Below, piece after piece: positions 18,248-26,316 of a stretch of 64,000 bases of DNA. The notes under the pieces are model-generated. The model searched no databases and had not been told where the DNA came from. It saw only the letters and a program-made list of their open reading frames with translations. The stretch covers positions 2,294,001 through 2,358,000 of the forward strand of contig NZ_CP038438.1 in assembly GCF_004683905.1 (NCBI RefSeq), written 5' to 3'. How positions within the stretch are numbered: position 1 is the first letter of the stretch; each line of letters opens with the position of its first letter. Origin of the DNA: Pseudomonas fluorescens. GTDB lineage: Bacteria > Pseudomonadota > Gammaproteobacteria > Pseudomonadales > Pseudomonadaceae. Position numbers and translations under genes: made by a program.

Positions 18248-18371
18248 TTTTGTGGCGAGGGAGCTTGCTCCCGCTGGGTTGCGAAGCCGCCCCAAGCCAT
18301 GTCAGGCAGTCCGCTTAAACAATTCTGACGACGGCTGCGCCGCCGAGCGGGAGCAAGCTCCCTCGCCACAA
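18248..18371. repeat. REP pair between chaperone and usher genes
   Basis: Inverted GTGGCGAGGGAGCTTGCTCC and GGAGCAAGCTCCCTCGCCAC arms flank a ~75-base centre. It interrupts the chaperone-usher part of the operon and could lower or stabilise expression across the junction. Confidence 0.85.
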
Positions 18372-18468
18372 TGAATGCATCGTGTCGTCAAAATTCCAGA
18401 GAAAGATAACTGGCTTTGGCAAGAGTGGCATCAGGAGGATCGAGTCCATTGACGGACGTAAAGCGTGT

Positions 18469-20826
18469 ATGAGCCCGGGATGGGGTCGACGTATTCAGCG
18501 TCCGTTGTGGCTCATGACTGGCGCGTGTTGCCTGATGTTCGTGCAACCATCCGAGGCCGGCGAACTGCCGCCACCGCCCAGCGGCATGGAGGCCGTGAGT
18601 GATGCACAGTTGTTTCTGGAGTTGGTGGTCAATCAGATGAACACCGGGCGGGTGGTGGCGGTGCAGCAGCGTGACGGGCATCTGTTTTTGCCGGCCAGCG
18701 TATTGGCTGAAACCGGGATGAAACTGCCGGGCAATCCTGGTGCTGAAGTTGATCTCGACGGCCTGCCTGGACTGCACAGCGAATACGACAGTGTCGGCCA
18801 GCGCCTGCTGCTGGTGGTGCCACCGCAGTGGCTGCCGGATCAGTTCATCGGTAATCGCGAGAACTATTCGCGCACCCCGGCGCTGAGCAGTTTCGGCGCG
18901 TTGTTCAACTATGACCTGTACCTCAACGACACCGACGATGCCGGCACTTATCTGGCGGCGTGGAACGAGGTGCGGCTGTTCGATAGCTGGGGCACGTTGT
19001 CCAGCACCGGGCAGTACCGGCGCACCTTGTCCGGCGATTCGGTCAGCACACTGGACAACGGCTACCTGCGCTACGACACCACCTGGCGTTACTCCGACGA
19101 CGAGCGAATGCTCACCTACGAGGGCGGGGACGTGATCAGTGGCGCCTTGCCGTGGAGCAACTCGGTGCGTCTGGGCGGTGTGCAGTTCTCACGGGACTTT
19201 GCCGTGCGTCCGGATCTGGTCACCTATCCGTTGCCGCAGTTCGCCGGTGAGGCCGCTGTGCCGTCGTCGGTGGATCTGTTCATCAACGGCTACAAGTCGA
19301 GCAGCACCGACCTGCAACCGGGTCCGTATACCCTGACCAACATTCCTTTCATCAACGGTGCCGGGGAGGCCGTGGTGGTGACCACCGATGCGCTGGGGCG
19401 GCAGGTATCGACCACGGTGCCGTTCTATGTCACCAGCAGTCTGCTGCAAAAAGGCCTGAGTGATTTTTCGGTGGCGGCCGGTACGTTGCGCCGCGATTAC
19501 GGATTGAAGGACTTCAGCTATGGCCCTGGCGTGACTTCCGGCAGCCTGCGCTACGGTGTCAGCGACAGCTTCACCGTGGAAAGCCACGCCGAAGCGGCTG
19601 ACTCGCTGACCCTCGGCGGCATCGGCGGCAATTGGCGTCTGGGAAATTTCGGCGTGCTCAACAGCGCCATCAGTCAGAGCCGATTCGACGGCGACGGCGG
19701 CGAGCAGTTGAGTCTTGGTTATCAGTACAGCAGCCAGCGCTACAGTTTTTCCTGGCAGCGCTTGCAACGCCGCGATCAGTACGCCGACCTCAGCGTGATC
19801 GACAGCCCTTATATCAGCCTCAGCCGGCGCAGCGAGCAGGCGACCCTGAGCGTCAACCTCGAGCGCTGGGGCAGCCTCGGTGCCGGTTATTTCGATGTGC
19901 GCGCGGCGGACGATTCGCGCACGCGTCTGCTCAACCTGAGCTGGAGCAAACCGCTGTGGCGCAACAGCAGCTTCTATCTGTCGGCCAACCGCGAGATCGG
20001 CGACAGCAACTGGGCGGTGCAGGCGCAACTGGTGATCCCGTTCGATCTGCGCGGTAGCCTGGCGATCAGCAGCGAGCGCAGCAAGACCGGGCAGAGTCAG
20101 CAGCGGGTCAATTACAGTCGTTCGGTGCCGACCGAGGGCGGGGTCGGTTTCAATCTGGGATATGCCAAGGGTGACGGTCCCGACTATCGCCAGGCCGACG
20201 TGACCTGGCGTCTGCAATCGGTGCAGTTGCAGGCCGGGGTCTACGGCACGTCCGACGCCGAGACCCGTTGGGCCGATGCCAGTGGCTCGCTGGTGTGGAT
20301 GGACCGCCAGGTGTTCGCCGCCAATCGCATCGACGACGCGTTTGTGGTGGTCAGCACCGAGGGTTTCGCCGATATTCCGGTGCGCTACGAAAACCAGCAG
20401 GTCGGTCAGACCGATAAAAACGGCCACTTGCTGGTGCCGTGGAGCAGCGCGTACTACCGCGGCAAATACGAAATCGATCCGCTGAATCTGCCGGCCAACG
20501 TGCGCAGCCCCAACGTCGAACAACGCATCGCCGTGCGCCGTGGCAGCGGCTATTTGCTGGAGTTTCCTCTGACCCGGGTGATCGCCGCGAGCATCGTGCT
20601 GGTAGATGCGCAGCAACGCGAACTGCCATTGGGCGCCGGCGTGCTGCACGAGCAGAGTGGGGCGCGCACGGTGGTCGGCTGGGACGGGCTGGTCTATCTG
20701 GAAAACCTGCAGGCGCAGAACTCGTTGCAGGTGACGCTGGCCGACGGCAAAACCTGCAAGACGCAATTCGAAGTGGATATGCGGCAAAGCCAGGTGCCGC
20801 TGATCGGCCCGTTGGTGTGCCAATGA
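18469..20826 (+). CDS. Outer membrane usher, CsuD-like
   Basis: The usher forms the outer membrane pore that assembles and secretes the pilus. From the ATG at 18469 it is 785 residues, with signal sequence RPLWLMTGACCLMFVQPSEA. LFLELVVNQMNTG begins the N-terminal chaperone-binding domain. YDSVGQRLLLVVPPQWLP and DLFINGYKSSSTDLQPGPYT belong to the barrel and middle domain, and the C-terminal domain holds a late Cys pair (KTCKTQFEV and PLVCQ). The start is uncertain: AGGAGG at 18432-18437 sits 10 bases before an in-frame ATT at 18448, while the ATG lacks a clear site. The stop overlaps the next start (ATGA). Confidence 0.85.
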   Translation: MSPGWGRRIQRPLWLMTGACCLMFVQPSEAGELPPPPSGMEAVSDAQLFLELVVNQMNTGRVVAVQQRDGHLFLPASVLAETGMKLPGNPGAEVDLDGLPGLHSEYDSVGQRLLLVVPPQWLPDQFIGNRENYSRTPALSSFGALFNYDLYLNDTDDAGTYLAAWNEVRLFDSWGTLSSTGQYRRTLSGDSVSTLDNGYLRYDTTWRYSDDERMLTYEGGDVISGALPWSNSVRLGGVQFSRDFAVRPDLVTYPLPQFAGEAAVPSSVDLFINGYKSSSTDLQPGPYTLTNIPFINGAGEAVVVTTDALGRQVSTTVPFYVTSSLLQKGLSDFSVAAGTLRRDYGLKDFSYGPGVTSGSLRYGVSDSFTVESHAEAADSLTLGGIGGNWRLGNFGVLNSAISQSRFDGDGGEQLSLGYQYSSQRYSFSWQRLQRRDQYADLSVIDSPYISLSRRSEQATLSVNLERWGSLGAGYFDVRAADDSRTRLLNLSWSKPLWRNSSFYLSANREIGDSNWAVQAQLVIPFDLRGSLAISSERSKTGQSQQRVNYSRSVPTEGGVGFNLGYAKGDGPDYRQADVTWRLQSVQLQAGVYGTSDAETRWADASGSLVWMDRQVFAANRIDDAFVVVSTEGFADIPVRYENQQVGQTDKNGHLLVPWSSAYYRGKYEIDPLNLPANVRSPNVEQRIAVRRGSGYLLEFPLTRVIAASIVLVDAQQRELPLGAGVLHEQSGARTVVGWDGLVYLENLQAQNSLQVTLADGKTCKTQFEVDMRQSQVPLIGPLVCQ

Positions 20827-21794
20827 GCGCGGCGCGGATCTGCCTGTGTCTGGCGTTGCTGCTGCCGGGGATGGCGCAGGCCTTGTGTTCGGTGGTCAGC
20901 ACCACGCCGGCGGCGTTCGGTTCGATCAGCTCGATTGCCGTGCGCACCACGACGCAGCCCAGTTCCACGCTCAATGCCGGGTTGAGTTGTACCGGTTCGC
21001 TGTTGTCATTGCTGACCAGCAACGACCATTTCTACGCCACCATTACCTCGACCCAGAGCGGCTTGCTCGGGCCGACCGGTGACGTCATCGGCTACACGAT
21101 CTACGCCAACAACAGCACCAGCTACCCGGTCACCCGTGGCACCGCCTTCGACTTCGCCCGCAACGGCATCATCGATGCTTTGGGGCTGCTCAACGGCACC
21201 ACCCCGAAAACCGTGCCGCTGTACTTGGGCACGACCATTGGCAGTAACGTCGCCGCCGGGGTTTATACGGAAACCCTGAGCATTTTCTGGAACTGGAATT
21301 ACTGCTCCGGGATCGGTATCGGCAGTGTTTGTCTGGGGCGCGACATCAATAGCGGTACCGCGACGTTGACGGTGAACCTGACCGTGTCCAACGACTGCAC
21401 GATTACTGCGCCGAACATTGCCTTTGGCAGTGCACCGGTAATCAGTGCCTTTACCCCGGTGACCGGGCAGACCATCAATCTGGCCTGCACCAAGGGCAGT
21501 GCTTACACCGTCGGTTTGAGCGACGGACAGAACCCGGTCAGTGTCGGCGGTCGGCGGCGGATGATTTCCGGAAGTAATTATCTGGCCTACGACATCTTCA
21601 AAAGCGCTGGCACCACTCGTTGGGGCAGTGTCGGCAGCGCACGCCGGTCGAGCACTGACGCCGAGGTCAATCCAGGAAATGGTCTGGGCACCGGGAGCCA
21701 GATCTTCAATTACAACGCGAAGATCTACACCGATCAGACCACACCGCCGGCGGGGACGTACCTGGACAATGTGGTGCTCGATGTAGGGTTCTGA
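20823..21794 (+). CDS. Two-domain SCPU tip protein, CsuE-like
   Basis: This 323-residue protein has signal peptide MSAARICLCLALLLPGMAQA and two SCPU domains. The first covers about residues 21-175 (LCSVVSTTPAAFGSISSI). The second starts at VNLTVSNDCTITAPNIAFGS and ends PAGTYLDNVVLDVGF. Two-domain SCPU proteins at the end of Csu-type operons are tip adhesins; in Acinetobacter CsuE binds hydrophobic surfaces. Its ATG overlaps the usher stop, so translation is coupled. The last gene of the operon is followed by a REP. Confidence 0.85.
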   Translation: MSAARICLCLALLLPGMAQALCSVVSTTPAAFGSISSIAVRTTTQPSSTLNAGLSCTGSLLSLLTSNDHFYATITSTQSGLLGPTGDVIGYTIYANNSTSYPVTRGTAFDFARNGIIDALGLLNGTTPKTVPLYLGTTIGSNVAAGVYTETLSIFWNWNYCSGIGIGSVCLGRDINSGTATLTVNLTVSNDCTITAPNIAFGSAPVISAFTPVTGQTINLACTKGSAYTVGLSDGQNPVSVGGRRRMISGSNYLAYDIFKSAGTTRWGSVGSARRSSTDAEVNPGNGLGTGSQIFNYNAKIYTDQTTPPAGTYLDNVVLDVGF

Positions 21795-21809
21795 CTCATA
21801 CGATGACCC

Positions 21810-21903
21810 CTGTGGGAGCGGGCTTGCTCGCGAATACGGTGTGTCATTCAGCAATGATGGTGGCTGATCTACCGCTTTCGCGAGCAAGCCCGCTCCCACA
21901 GGG
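21810..21903. repeat. REP pair after the pilus operon
   Basis: Inverted CTGTGGGAGCGGGCTTGCTC copies lie between the convergent tip-protein and anti-sigma genes. Confidence 0.85.
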
Positions 21904-21918
21904 GGATTGGCGCAGTTT

Positions 21919-22674
21919 TCACAATGGCAGTGACTGCCTCAATTGCTGCACCGCCGGCGAATCCGTCGGGCTGACCATCGCATAGTTGTACCCGCCACCG
22001 GACCAGTAATCGGCCTGCAGATCGCCGTCGCTGCGACTGCCGCGTGGCAGGAAGGTGTTCTTCGGCCCCGGTGGCCGCACGTAGAAACTGACCTTGTGGC
22101 CGCTGCGATCCTCATACACCACCATCGCCGCCGGGCCTTCATCGGTGCTGAGCAGGCGGCCACTGACCGGTTCGAAACCGGCGGATTTCAGATCCGGCAA
22201 GCGACTGGCCTGGGTGAAATAACGGTCGAGCCAACGCTGCATATCGCCGTCAGCGTCGACCTTGTAGTCCGCCGGTAATATCCCTTGCTGGGCGATCAAA
22301 CGATAGGCCTGCAAGGCGTCGGTCATCGGTAGTGTGGTTGAGCGCACCAGGGTCATTTCCCGCGCCTGCCAGCCACTGAAACCGCCGATGCCGACCGCGA
22401 TCAGCAACACCGCCGCGCTGGCCAGGTGACGACGCGACTGACGCTTGAGGCGCTGGCGAATCAGCGTGGGATCGAGTTCCGGATTGGCCGGTTGCTGCAA
22501 GGCACCGCCCAAGGCTGCGCGCAACAACTGGGCGTCGTGCTGCCAGGCGCGCACCTGCGCGGCGGCTTCCGGGTGAGTGGTCAGCCAGGTGTCGACCAGA
22601 CGCCGGTCGGCCTCGTTGAGTTGATGGTCGACGTACGCGTGCAGGTCACGCTCACTGGGAGGCATGCTGATCAT
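21919..22674 (-). CDS. Anti-sigma factor, membrane-anchored
   Basis: This 251-residue protein has an N-terminal cytoplasmic region (residues 1-75, PPSERDLHAYVDHQLNEADR) typical of ECF anti-sigma domains. One membrane segment, LASAAVLLIAVGIGGFSGW, lies near residues 83-101, and a periplasmic C-terminal sensor part follows. The canonical His-Cys-Cys zinc motif is not visible, so it would be a zinc-free type. The start overlaps the sigma gene stop as ATGA at 22671-22674, showing coupled translation. It should hold the sigma factor at the membrane until a signal, probably oxidative, arrives. Confidence 0.85.
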   Translation of the reverse strand: MISMPPSERDLHAYVDHQLNEADRRLVDTWLTTHPEAAAQVRAWQHDAQLLRAALGGALQQPANPELDPTLIRQRLKRQSRRHLASAAVLLIAVGIGGFSGWQAREMTLVRSTTLPMTDALQAYRLIAQQGILPADYKVDADGDMQRWLDRYFTQASRLPDLKSAGFEPVSGRLLSTDEGPAAMVVYEDRSGHKVSFYVRPPGPKNTFLPRGSRSDGDLQADYWSGGGYNYAMVSPTDSPAVQQLRQSLPL

Positions 22675-23177
22675 TTGAGTATCCGCAAAGAAGGGCTGCT
22701 GATTTCGCCGTCGCTGAGCTGGCGCAAGGCCTGGCGGGCGCGGGACAGGCGCGACATCACCGTGCCTGTGGGGATGTCGAGGATTTCGGCGACTTCCTTG
22801 TAGCTCAGGCCTTCGACCGAGACCATCAGCAACAGCGCGCGTTGTTCAGTGGGCAGGCGATCGAAGGCTTGCAGGGTCGATTGGGCGATCACGGTGCGCT
22901 CGACCGAGGGTTCGGCGTCGTCGCGACCGGTGAAGAATTCGAGCATCCGCGCATAACGACGCGAGCGCCGATGGGCGTCGAGAAATTGCCGATAGAGAAT
23001 CGCGAACAGCCACGCGCGCACATCACCCTCGGCGCGTTTCGCGCCCCAGCCGGACAGGGCCCGCTCGAGGCTGGCCTGCACCAGATCGTCGGCGCTGCTG
23101 CTGTTGCGGGTCAGTGACACGGCAAAGCGGCGCAATCTGGGAATGATTTCTCTCAACTGTTCGTCGAATTCGCTCAT
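22671..23177 (-). CDS. ECF-type RNA polymerase sigma factor
   Basis: This 168-residue group IV sigma factor has region 2 at about residues 12-80 (SSADDLVQASLERAL, then DVRAWLFAILYRQFLDAHRR, the -10 binding part). Region 4 covers about residues 107-158 (LPTEQRALLLMVSVEGLSYK, then IPTGTVMSRLSRARQ, the -35 helix-turn-helix). It is co-transcribed with the anti-sigma factor. Two copies of GGAATAA-N14-CGTCT in the upstream gap point to autoregulation and to control of the divergent catalase-cytochrome pair. Confidence 0.92.
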   Translation of the reverse strand: MSEFDEQLREIIPRLRRFAVSLTRNSSSADDLVQASLERALSGWGAKRAEGDVRAWLFAILYRQFLDAHRRSRRYARMLEFFTGRDDAEPSVERTVIAQSTLQAFDRLPTEQRALLLMVSVEGLSYKEVAEILDIPTGTVMSRLSRARQALRQLSDGEISSPSLRILK

Positions 23178-23213
23178 GAATTTCTGCTAGTCACTACGCT
23201 GTGGACTAGGGAG

Positions 23214-23237
23214 ACGTCTGCCGTTCGAGGTTATTCC
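23214..23237 (-). promoter_or_regulatory. Candidate ECF promoter for sigma/anti-sigma operon
   Basis: Read on the minus strand, GGAATAA (23237-23231) is followed by 14 bases and CGTCTC (23219-23214). The sigma start codon lies about 37 bases beyond the -10 element. An identical layout occurs on the plus strand at 23266. Confidence 0.7.
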
Positions 23238-23265
23238 ACGTTCGGAAAAATAAATACCGGGCCAT

Positions 23266-23292
23266 GGAATAAATCCCGCTGGGGCGCGTCTT
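23266..23292 (+). promoter_or_regulatory. Candidate ECF promoter for catalase-cytochrome operon
   Basis: GGAATAA (23266-23272) is followed by 14 bases and CGTCTT (23287-23292), 43 bases before the ATG at 23335. The match in sequence and spacing with the opposite-strand copy is the main evidence. Confidence 0.7.
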
Positions 23293-23334
23293 GCTGATTC
23301 TTCCTACTTGTGGCCGATGGCCCTGGAGTTATTC

Positions 23335-24429
23335 ATGGTTGATCGCACTTCACCGCCGGGCAGGCCGTCGCGCCCGCCCTTGAGTGCCGCGAGCACAGTG
23401 TTGCGCCTGACGGCGATTGCCGTGGTGGTTGCCGCAGTGGCCGGGGCGTTTGCCTACGTGCACGGTAACCTTGACCCACAACGTCTGACGCCCAAGGCGC
23501 TGGTCGATGTGCTGGAGAAAAACAACGGCGTGCATCCCGGGTTCCGGCGCAACCACGCCAAGGGCGTGTGCGTGATCGGGCATTTCGAGAGCAGTGGCGA
23601 GGCGCGGGCGTTTTCTTCGGCGCAGGTATTCAACGAGGCGCAAACCCCGGTGGTCGGGCGTTTCGCATTGCCGGCGGGGAATCCCTACGCCCCGGACAGC
23701 AGCGTGCCGATCCGCAGCCTGGCGCTGCGTTTCACCCAGGCCAACGGTCAGCAATGGCGCACCGGGATGAACAGCATGCCGGTGTTCCCGGTTGGCACCC
23801 CCGAGGCGTTCTATCAGTTGCAGCAGGCGCAGTCGCCGGATCCGGCCACGGGTAAACCGGATCCGTCGAAAGTGCCGGCATTCTTTGCCGCGCACCCGGA
23901 AGCCGTGCCGTTTCTGACGTGGGTGAAGACCGCCAAACCGTCGGCCAGCTATGCCACTGAAACCTACAACAGCGTGAATGCGTTCTATCTGGTCAACGCC
24001 AGTGGGCAGAAGCAGGCGGTGCGCTGGAGTGTCACGCCACTGGCGCGCGATGCCGCCGGAGCCTCGGCGCCGGAGGGGGCGGATTTTCTCGAGAAGGATC
24101 TGGTGCAGCGCCTGGCCGAGGGACCGTTGCGCTGGCAGTTGAATATCACCCTGGCCAACCCCGGTGATCCGGTGAACGATGCCAGCAAAACCTGGCCCGA
24201 GGGTCGCAAGGTGATCAACGCCGGCACGCTGGTGCTGGAGAAGACTCAGCCGCAGCTCAGCGGCGAATGCCGCGACATCAACTACGATCCGCTGGTGCTG
24301 CCAGCCGGGATCGAGGGCTCCGACGACCCGCTGCTCGCGGCGCGTTCCGCCGGTTACGCCGATTCTTATCTGCGGCGCACCAGTGAAGTCAGCCAATTGC
24401 CCGCCGCCCGTCAGGAGGCTCGCCCATGA
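23335..24429 (+). CDS. Membrane-anchored catalase-family (SrpA-like) heme protein
   Basis: This 364-residue protein has an N-terminal membrane anchor (about residues 20-45, TVLRLTAIAVVVAAVAGAFA) and a catalase-like fold facing the periplasm. GVCVIGHFESSGEAR holds the distal His region. FALPAGNPYAPDSSVPIRSL and FQLQQA-like helices follow, and RSAGYADSY near the C-terminus carries the proximal heme RxxxY. It is shorter than true catalases, as in SrpA and related peroxidase-like members. GGAG lies 7 bases before the ATG. It overlaps the cytochrome b561 gene by ATGA, suggesting an electron-transfer pair. Confidence 0.88.
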   Translation: MVDRTSPPGRPSRPPLSAASTVLRLTAIAVVVAAVAGAFAYVHGNLDPQRLTPKALVDVLEKNNGVHPGFRRNHAKGVCVIGHFESSGEARAFSSAQVFNEAQTPVVGRFALPAGNPYAPDSSVPIRSLALRFTQANGQQWRTGMNSMPVFPVGTPEAFYQLQQAQSPDPATGKPDPSKVPAFFAAHPEAVPFLTWVKTAKPSASYATETYNSVNAFYLVNASGQKQAVRWSVTPLARDAAGASAPEGADFLEKDLVQRLAEGPLRWQLNITLANPGDPVNDASKTWPEGRKVINAGTLVLEKTQPQLSGECRDINYDPLVLPAGIEGSDDPLLAARSAGYADSYLRRTSEVSQLPAARQEARP

Positions 24430-24971
24430 GCACGCAACCGACTCATTTCGCGCTGTTGGCGCGGCTGCTGCACTGGCTGATGGCGCTGATGATCATCGCC
24501 ATGTTGTTCATTGGCGCCGGCATGGTCACTTCGGTTTCACAGCGGCATGAATGGCTGATTCATCTGCACAAACCGCTGGGGATTGCGATTCTGCTGCTGG
24601 TGGTCGTGCGTCTGTTGGTGCGGTTTTCCACTCGACAGCCGCCGCTGCCGGCGGATCTGCCGGGCTGGCAGGTGATGGCGGCCAAGGCTTCGCATGTGTT
24701 GTTGTACGCCTTGATGCTGGTGCTGCCGCTGCTCGGTTGGGCGATGATCAGTGCCTCGGGGGAGCCGGTGATGCTCAGCAATACCTTGCAGTTGCCATCG
24801 ATTTTGCCAGCCGACGCGCAAGTATTTGCCCTGCTGCGCAAGGCGCATGGCTATCTGGCGTACCTGTTGTTCCTGACTGTGCTGTTGCACCTGGCGGCGG
24901 CGCTGTACCACGGTTGGGTGCGCCGCGACGAGGTGCTCGACAGCATGTTGCGCGGTCGCGATCGCGATTAA
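24426..24971 (+). CDS. Cytochrome b561, partner of the catalase-like protein
   Basis: This 181-residue membrane protein has four helices. Candidate heme His lie in LLHWLMALM, IHLHKPLGIAI, SHVLLYALMLVLPLLGW and HGYLAYLLFLTVLLHLAAAL. Its start overlaps the stop of the catalase-like gene, so the pair is translated together. It may pass quinol electrons to the periplasmic heme protein; this is inferred from the coupling. It ends with a 4-base overlap with the convergent MFS gene. Confidence 0.88.
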   Translation: MSTQPTHFALLARLLHWLMALMIIAMLFIGAGMVTSVSQRHEWLIHLHKPLGIAILLLVVVRLLVRFSTRQPPLPADLPGWQVMAAKASHVLLYALMLVLPLLGWAMISASGEPVMLSNTLQLPSILPADAQVFALLRKAHGYLAYLLFLTVLLHLAAALYHGWVRRDEVLDSMLRGRDRD

Positions 24972-26167
24972 CCCGCTTGTGTGGCGCACCGCTGCGGTGC
25001 GCCACTTCTCAGGGTCAGCCACCAATAACCCAGCGCCACTGCGTTGATAACGGCGCCAAGCAGACACACGCCGGTCCAGCCGGCCCAGGCGTACATCGCC
25101 GTCGAGGTAATCGAACCCAATGCACTGCCGATCGAATAGAACAGCATGTAGCCGGCGGTGAGGCGGCTTTGCGCTTCAGGGCGCACGCTGTAGATCATGC
25201 TCTGGCTGGTGACGTGCACGGCCTGCAAGCCCAGATCGAGGGTGATCACGCCGAGCAACAGCGCCCACAGCGAGGACTGGGTGAGGGCGATCGGCAGCCA
25301 CGAGGCGAGCATCAGCAGCAGCGACAGACCGCTGACCCATTGGCCCAGGCCGCGATCAGCCAGATGCCCGGCGCGCGCGGCGGCAAGTGCACCGGCGGCG
25401 CCGGCCAACCCGAACAGGCCGATTTCACTGTGCGACAGCGACAGTGGCGGGGCGGCCAGCGGCAGCACCATCGGCGTCCACAGCACCATGGCGCTGGCGA
25501 AGGTCAGCAACGCGAGGATTGCCCGTTGGCGCAGCACCGGCTCTTGCCGGAACAGACTGAACACCGAAGCGATCAGCGCGCCGTAACGGCTCGCCGGCTG
25601 CGAGACTTCATCCTTGGGCAATACGCGCAACAGCAGCAGCGCCATCAGCAGCGTCAGCCCCGCCGACAGCAGATAGATCGCCCGCCAACCGGCCAGATCA
25701 GCCATGGCCCCGGCAATGGTGCGCGCGAGCAGAATGCCGACGACGATGCCGCTGGTGACGACGCCGACCACCCGACCGCGTTGCGCCGGGACGGCTAATG
25801 TCGCGGCGTACGCCACCAGCACTTGCGTCACCACGGCGAGCAAACCGGTCAGCGTCATGCCGAGCAGCAACCACACACTGTTGGGCGCCAGCGCGATCAT
25901 CAACAGTGTGGCGGCCGAGAGCAGGGTCTGGGTGACGATCAGTCGCCGTCGGTTGAGCAGGTCGCCGAGTGGCACCAGCAATACCAGACCGATGCCATAG
26001 CCGATCTGCGTCAGGGTAATGACGATGCCGATGGTTGCCGGTGACATGGCGAAGGCATCGGCCATGGCGTCCAGCAGCGGCTGCGCGTAATACACGTTGC
26101 CCACCGCCAGTCCACAGGCAATGGCGAACAGCAGCACCACACTGCTTTTGAGGGGTTGAGATTGCAT
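24968..26167 (-). CDS. MFS transporter, YnfM/drug-exporter type
   Basis: This 399-residue protein has 12 predicted membrane segments. LVPLGDLLNRRRLI is the MFS motif after helix 2, and VGVVTSGIVVGILLARTIAG is the motif C-like helix 5 of exporters. It resembles putative drug or metabolite exporters (YnfM/AraJ-like) with no assigned substrate. An AAGGAA ribosome site lies 7 bases upstream. An AT-rich palindrome directly upstream of the gene is a likely repressor site. No regulator gene is adjacent. Confidence 0.82.
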   Translation of the reverse strand: MQSQPLKSSVVLLFAIACGLAVGNVYYAQPLLDAMADAFAMSPATIGIVITLTQIGYGIGLVLLVPLGDLLNRRRLIVTQTLLSAATLLMIALAPNSVWLLLGMTLTGLLAVVTQVLVAYAATLAVPAQRGRVVGVVTSGIVVGILLARTIAGAMADLAGWRAIYLLSAGLTLLMALLLLRVLPKDEVSQPASRYGALIASVFSLFRQEPVLRQRAILALLTFASAMVLWTPMVLPLAAPPLSLSHSEIGLFGLAGAAGALAAARAGHLADRGLGQWVSGLSLLLMLASWLPIALTQSSLWALLLGVITLDLGLQAVHVTSQSMIYSVRPEAQSRLTAGYMLFYSIGSALGSITSTAMYAWAGWTGVCLLGAVINAVALGYWWLTLRSGAPQRCATQAG

Positions 26168-26184
26168 GCCCTGATTCCTTTTTG

Positions 26185-26232
26185 GGTTTTAAATTAAAAC
26201 CAGAATCAAAGTAGATAGTTTGGTTTTAATTT
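26185..26232. promoter_or_regulatory. AT-rich palindromic operator(s) upstream of MFS gene
   Basis: GGTTTTAAATTAAAACC at 26185-26201 is a 17-base palindrome, perfect apart from the central base. GGTTTTAATTT recurs at 26222-26232. Sites of this shape suit a dimeric repressor such as a MarR/HxlR protein acting on the transporter gene. The regulator is not in the window. Confidence 0.5.
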
Positions 26233-26264
26233 GCAACCTGATTGGAGGTGGCATTTTATTGCGC

Positions 26265-26297
26265 AAAAAAAAGATCGCAGCCACAGCTGCGATCTTT
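26265..26297 (-). terminator. Terminator of M14 carboxypeptidase gene
   Basis: The 12-base stem AAAGATCGCAGC/GCTGCGATCTTT has a CACA loop. On the minus strand it ends in a run of eight T, 20 bases after the stop codon. Confidence 0.85.
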
Positions 26298-26316
26298 GGG
26301 TGGAGCGGGGGAGGGA

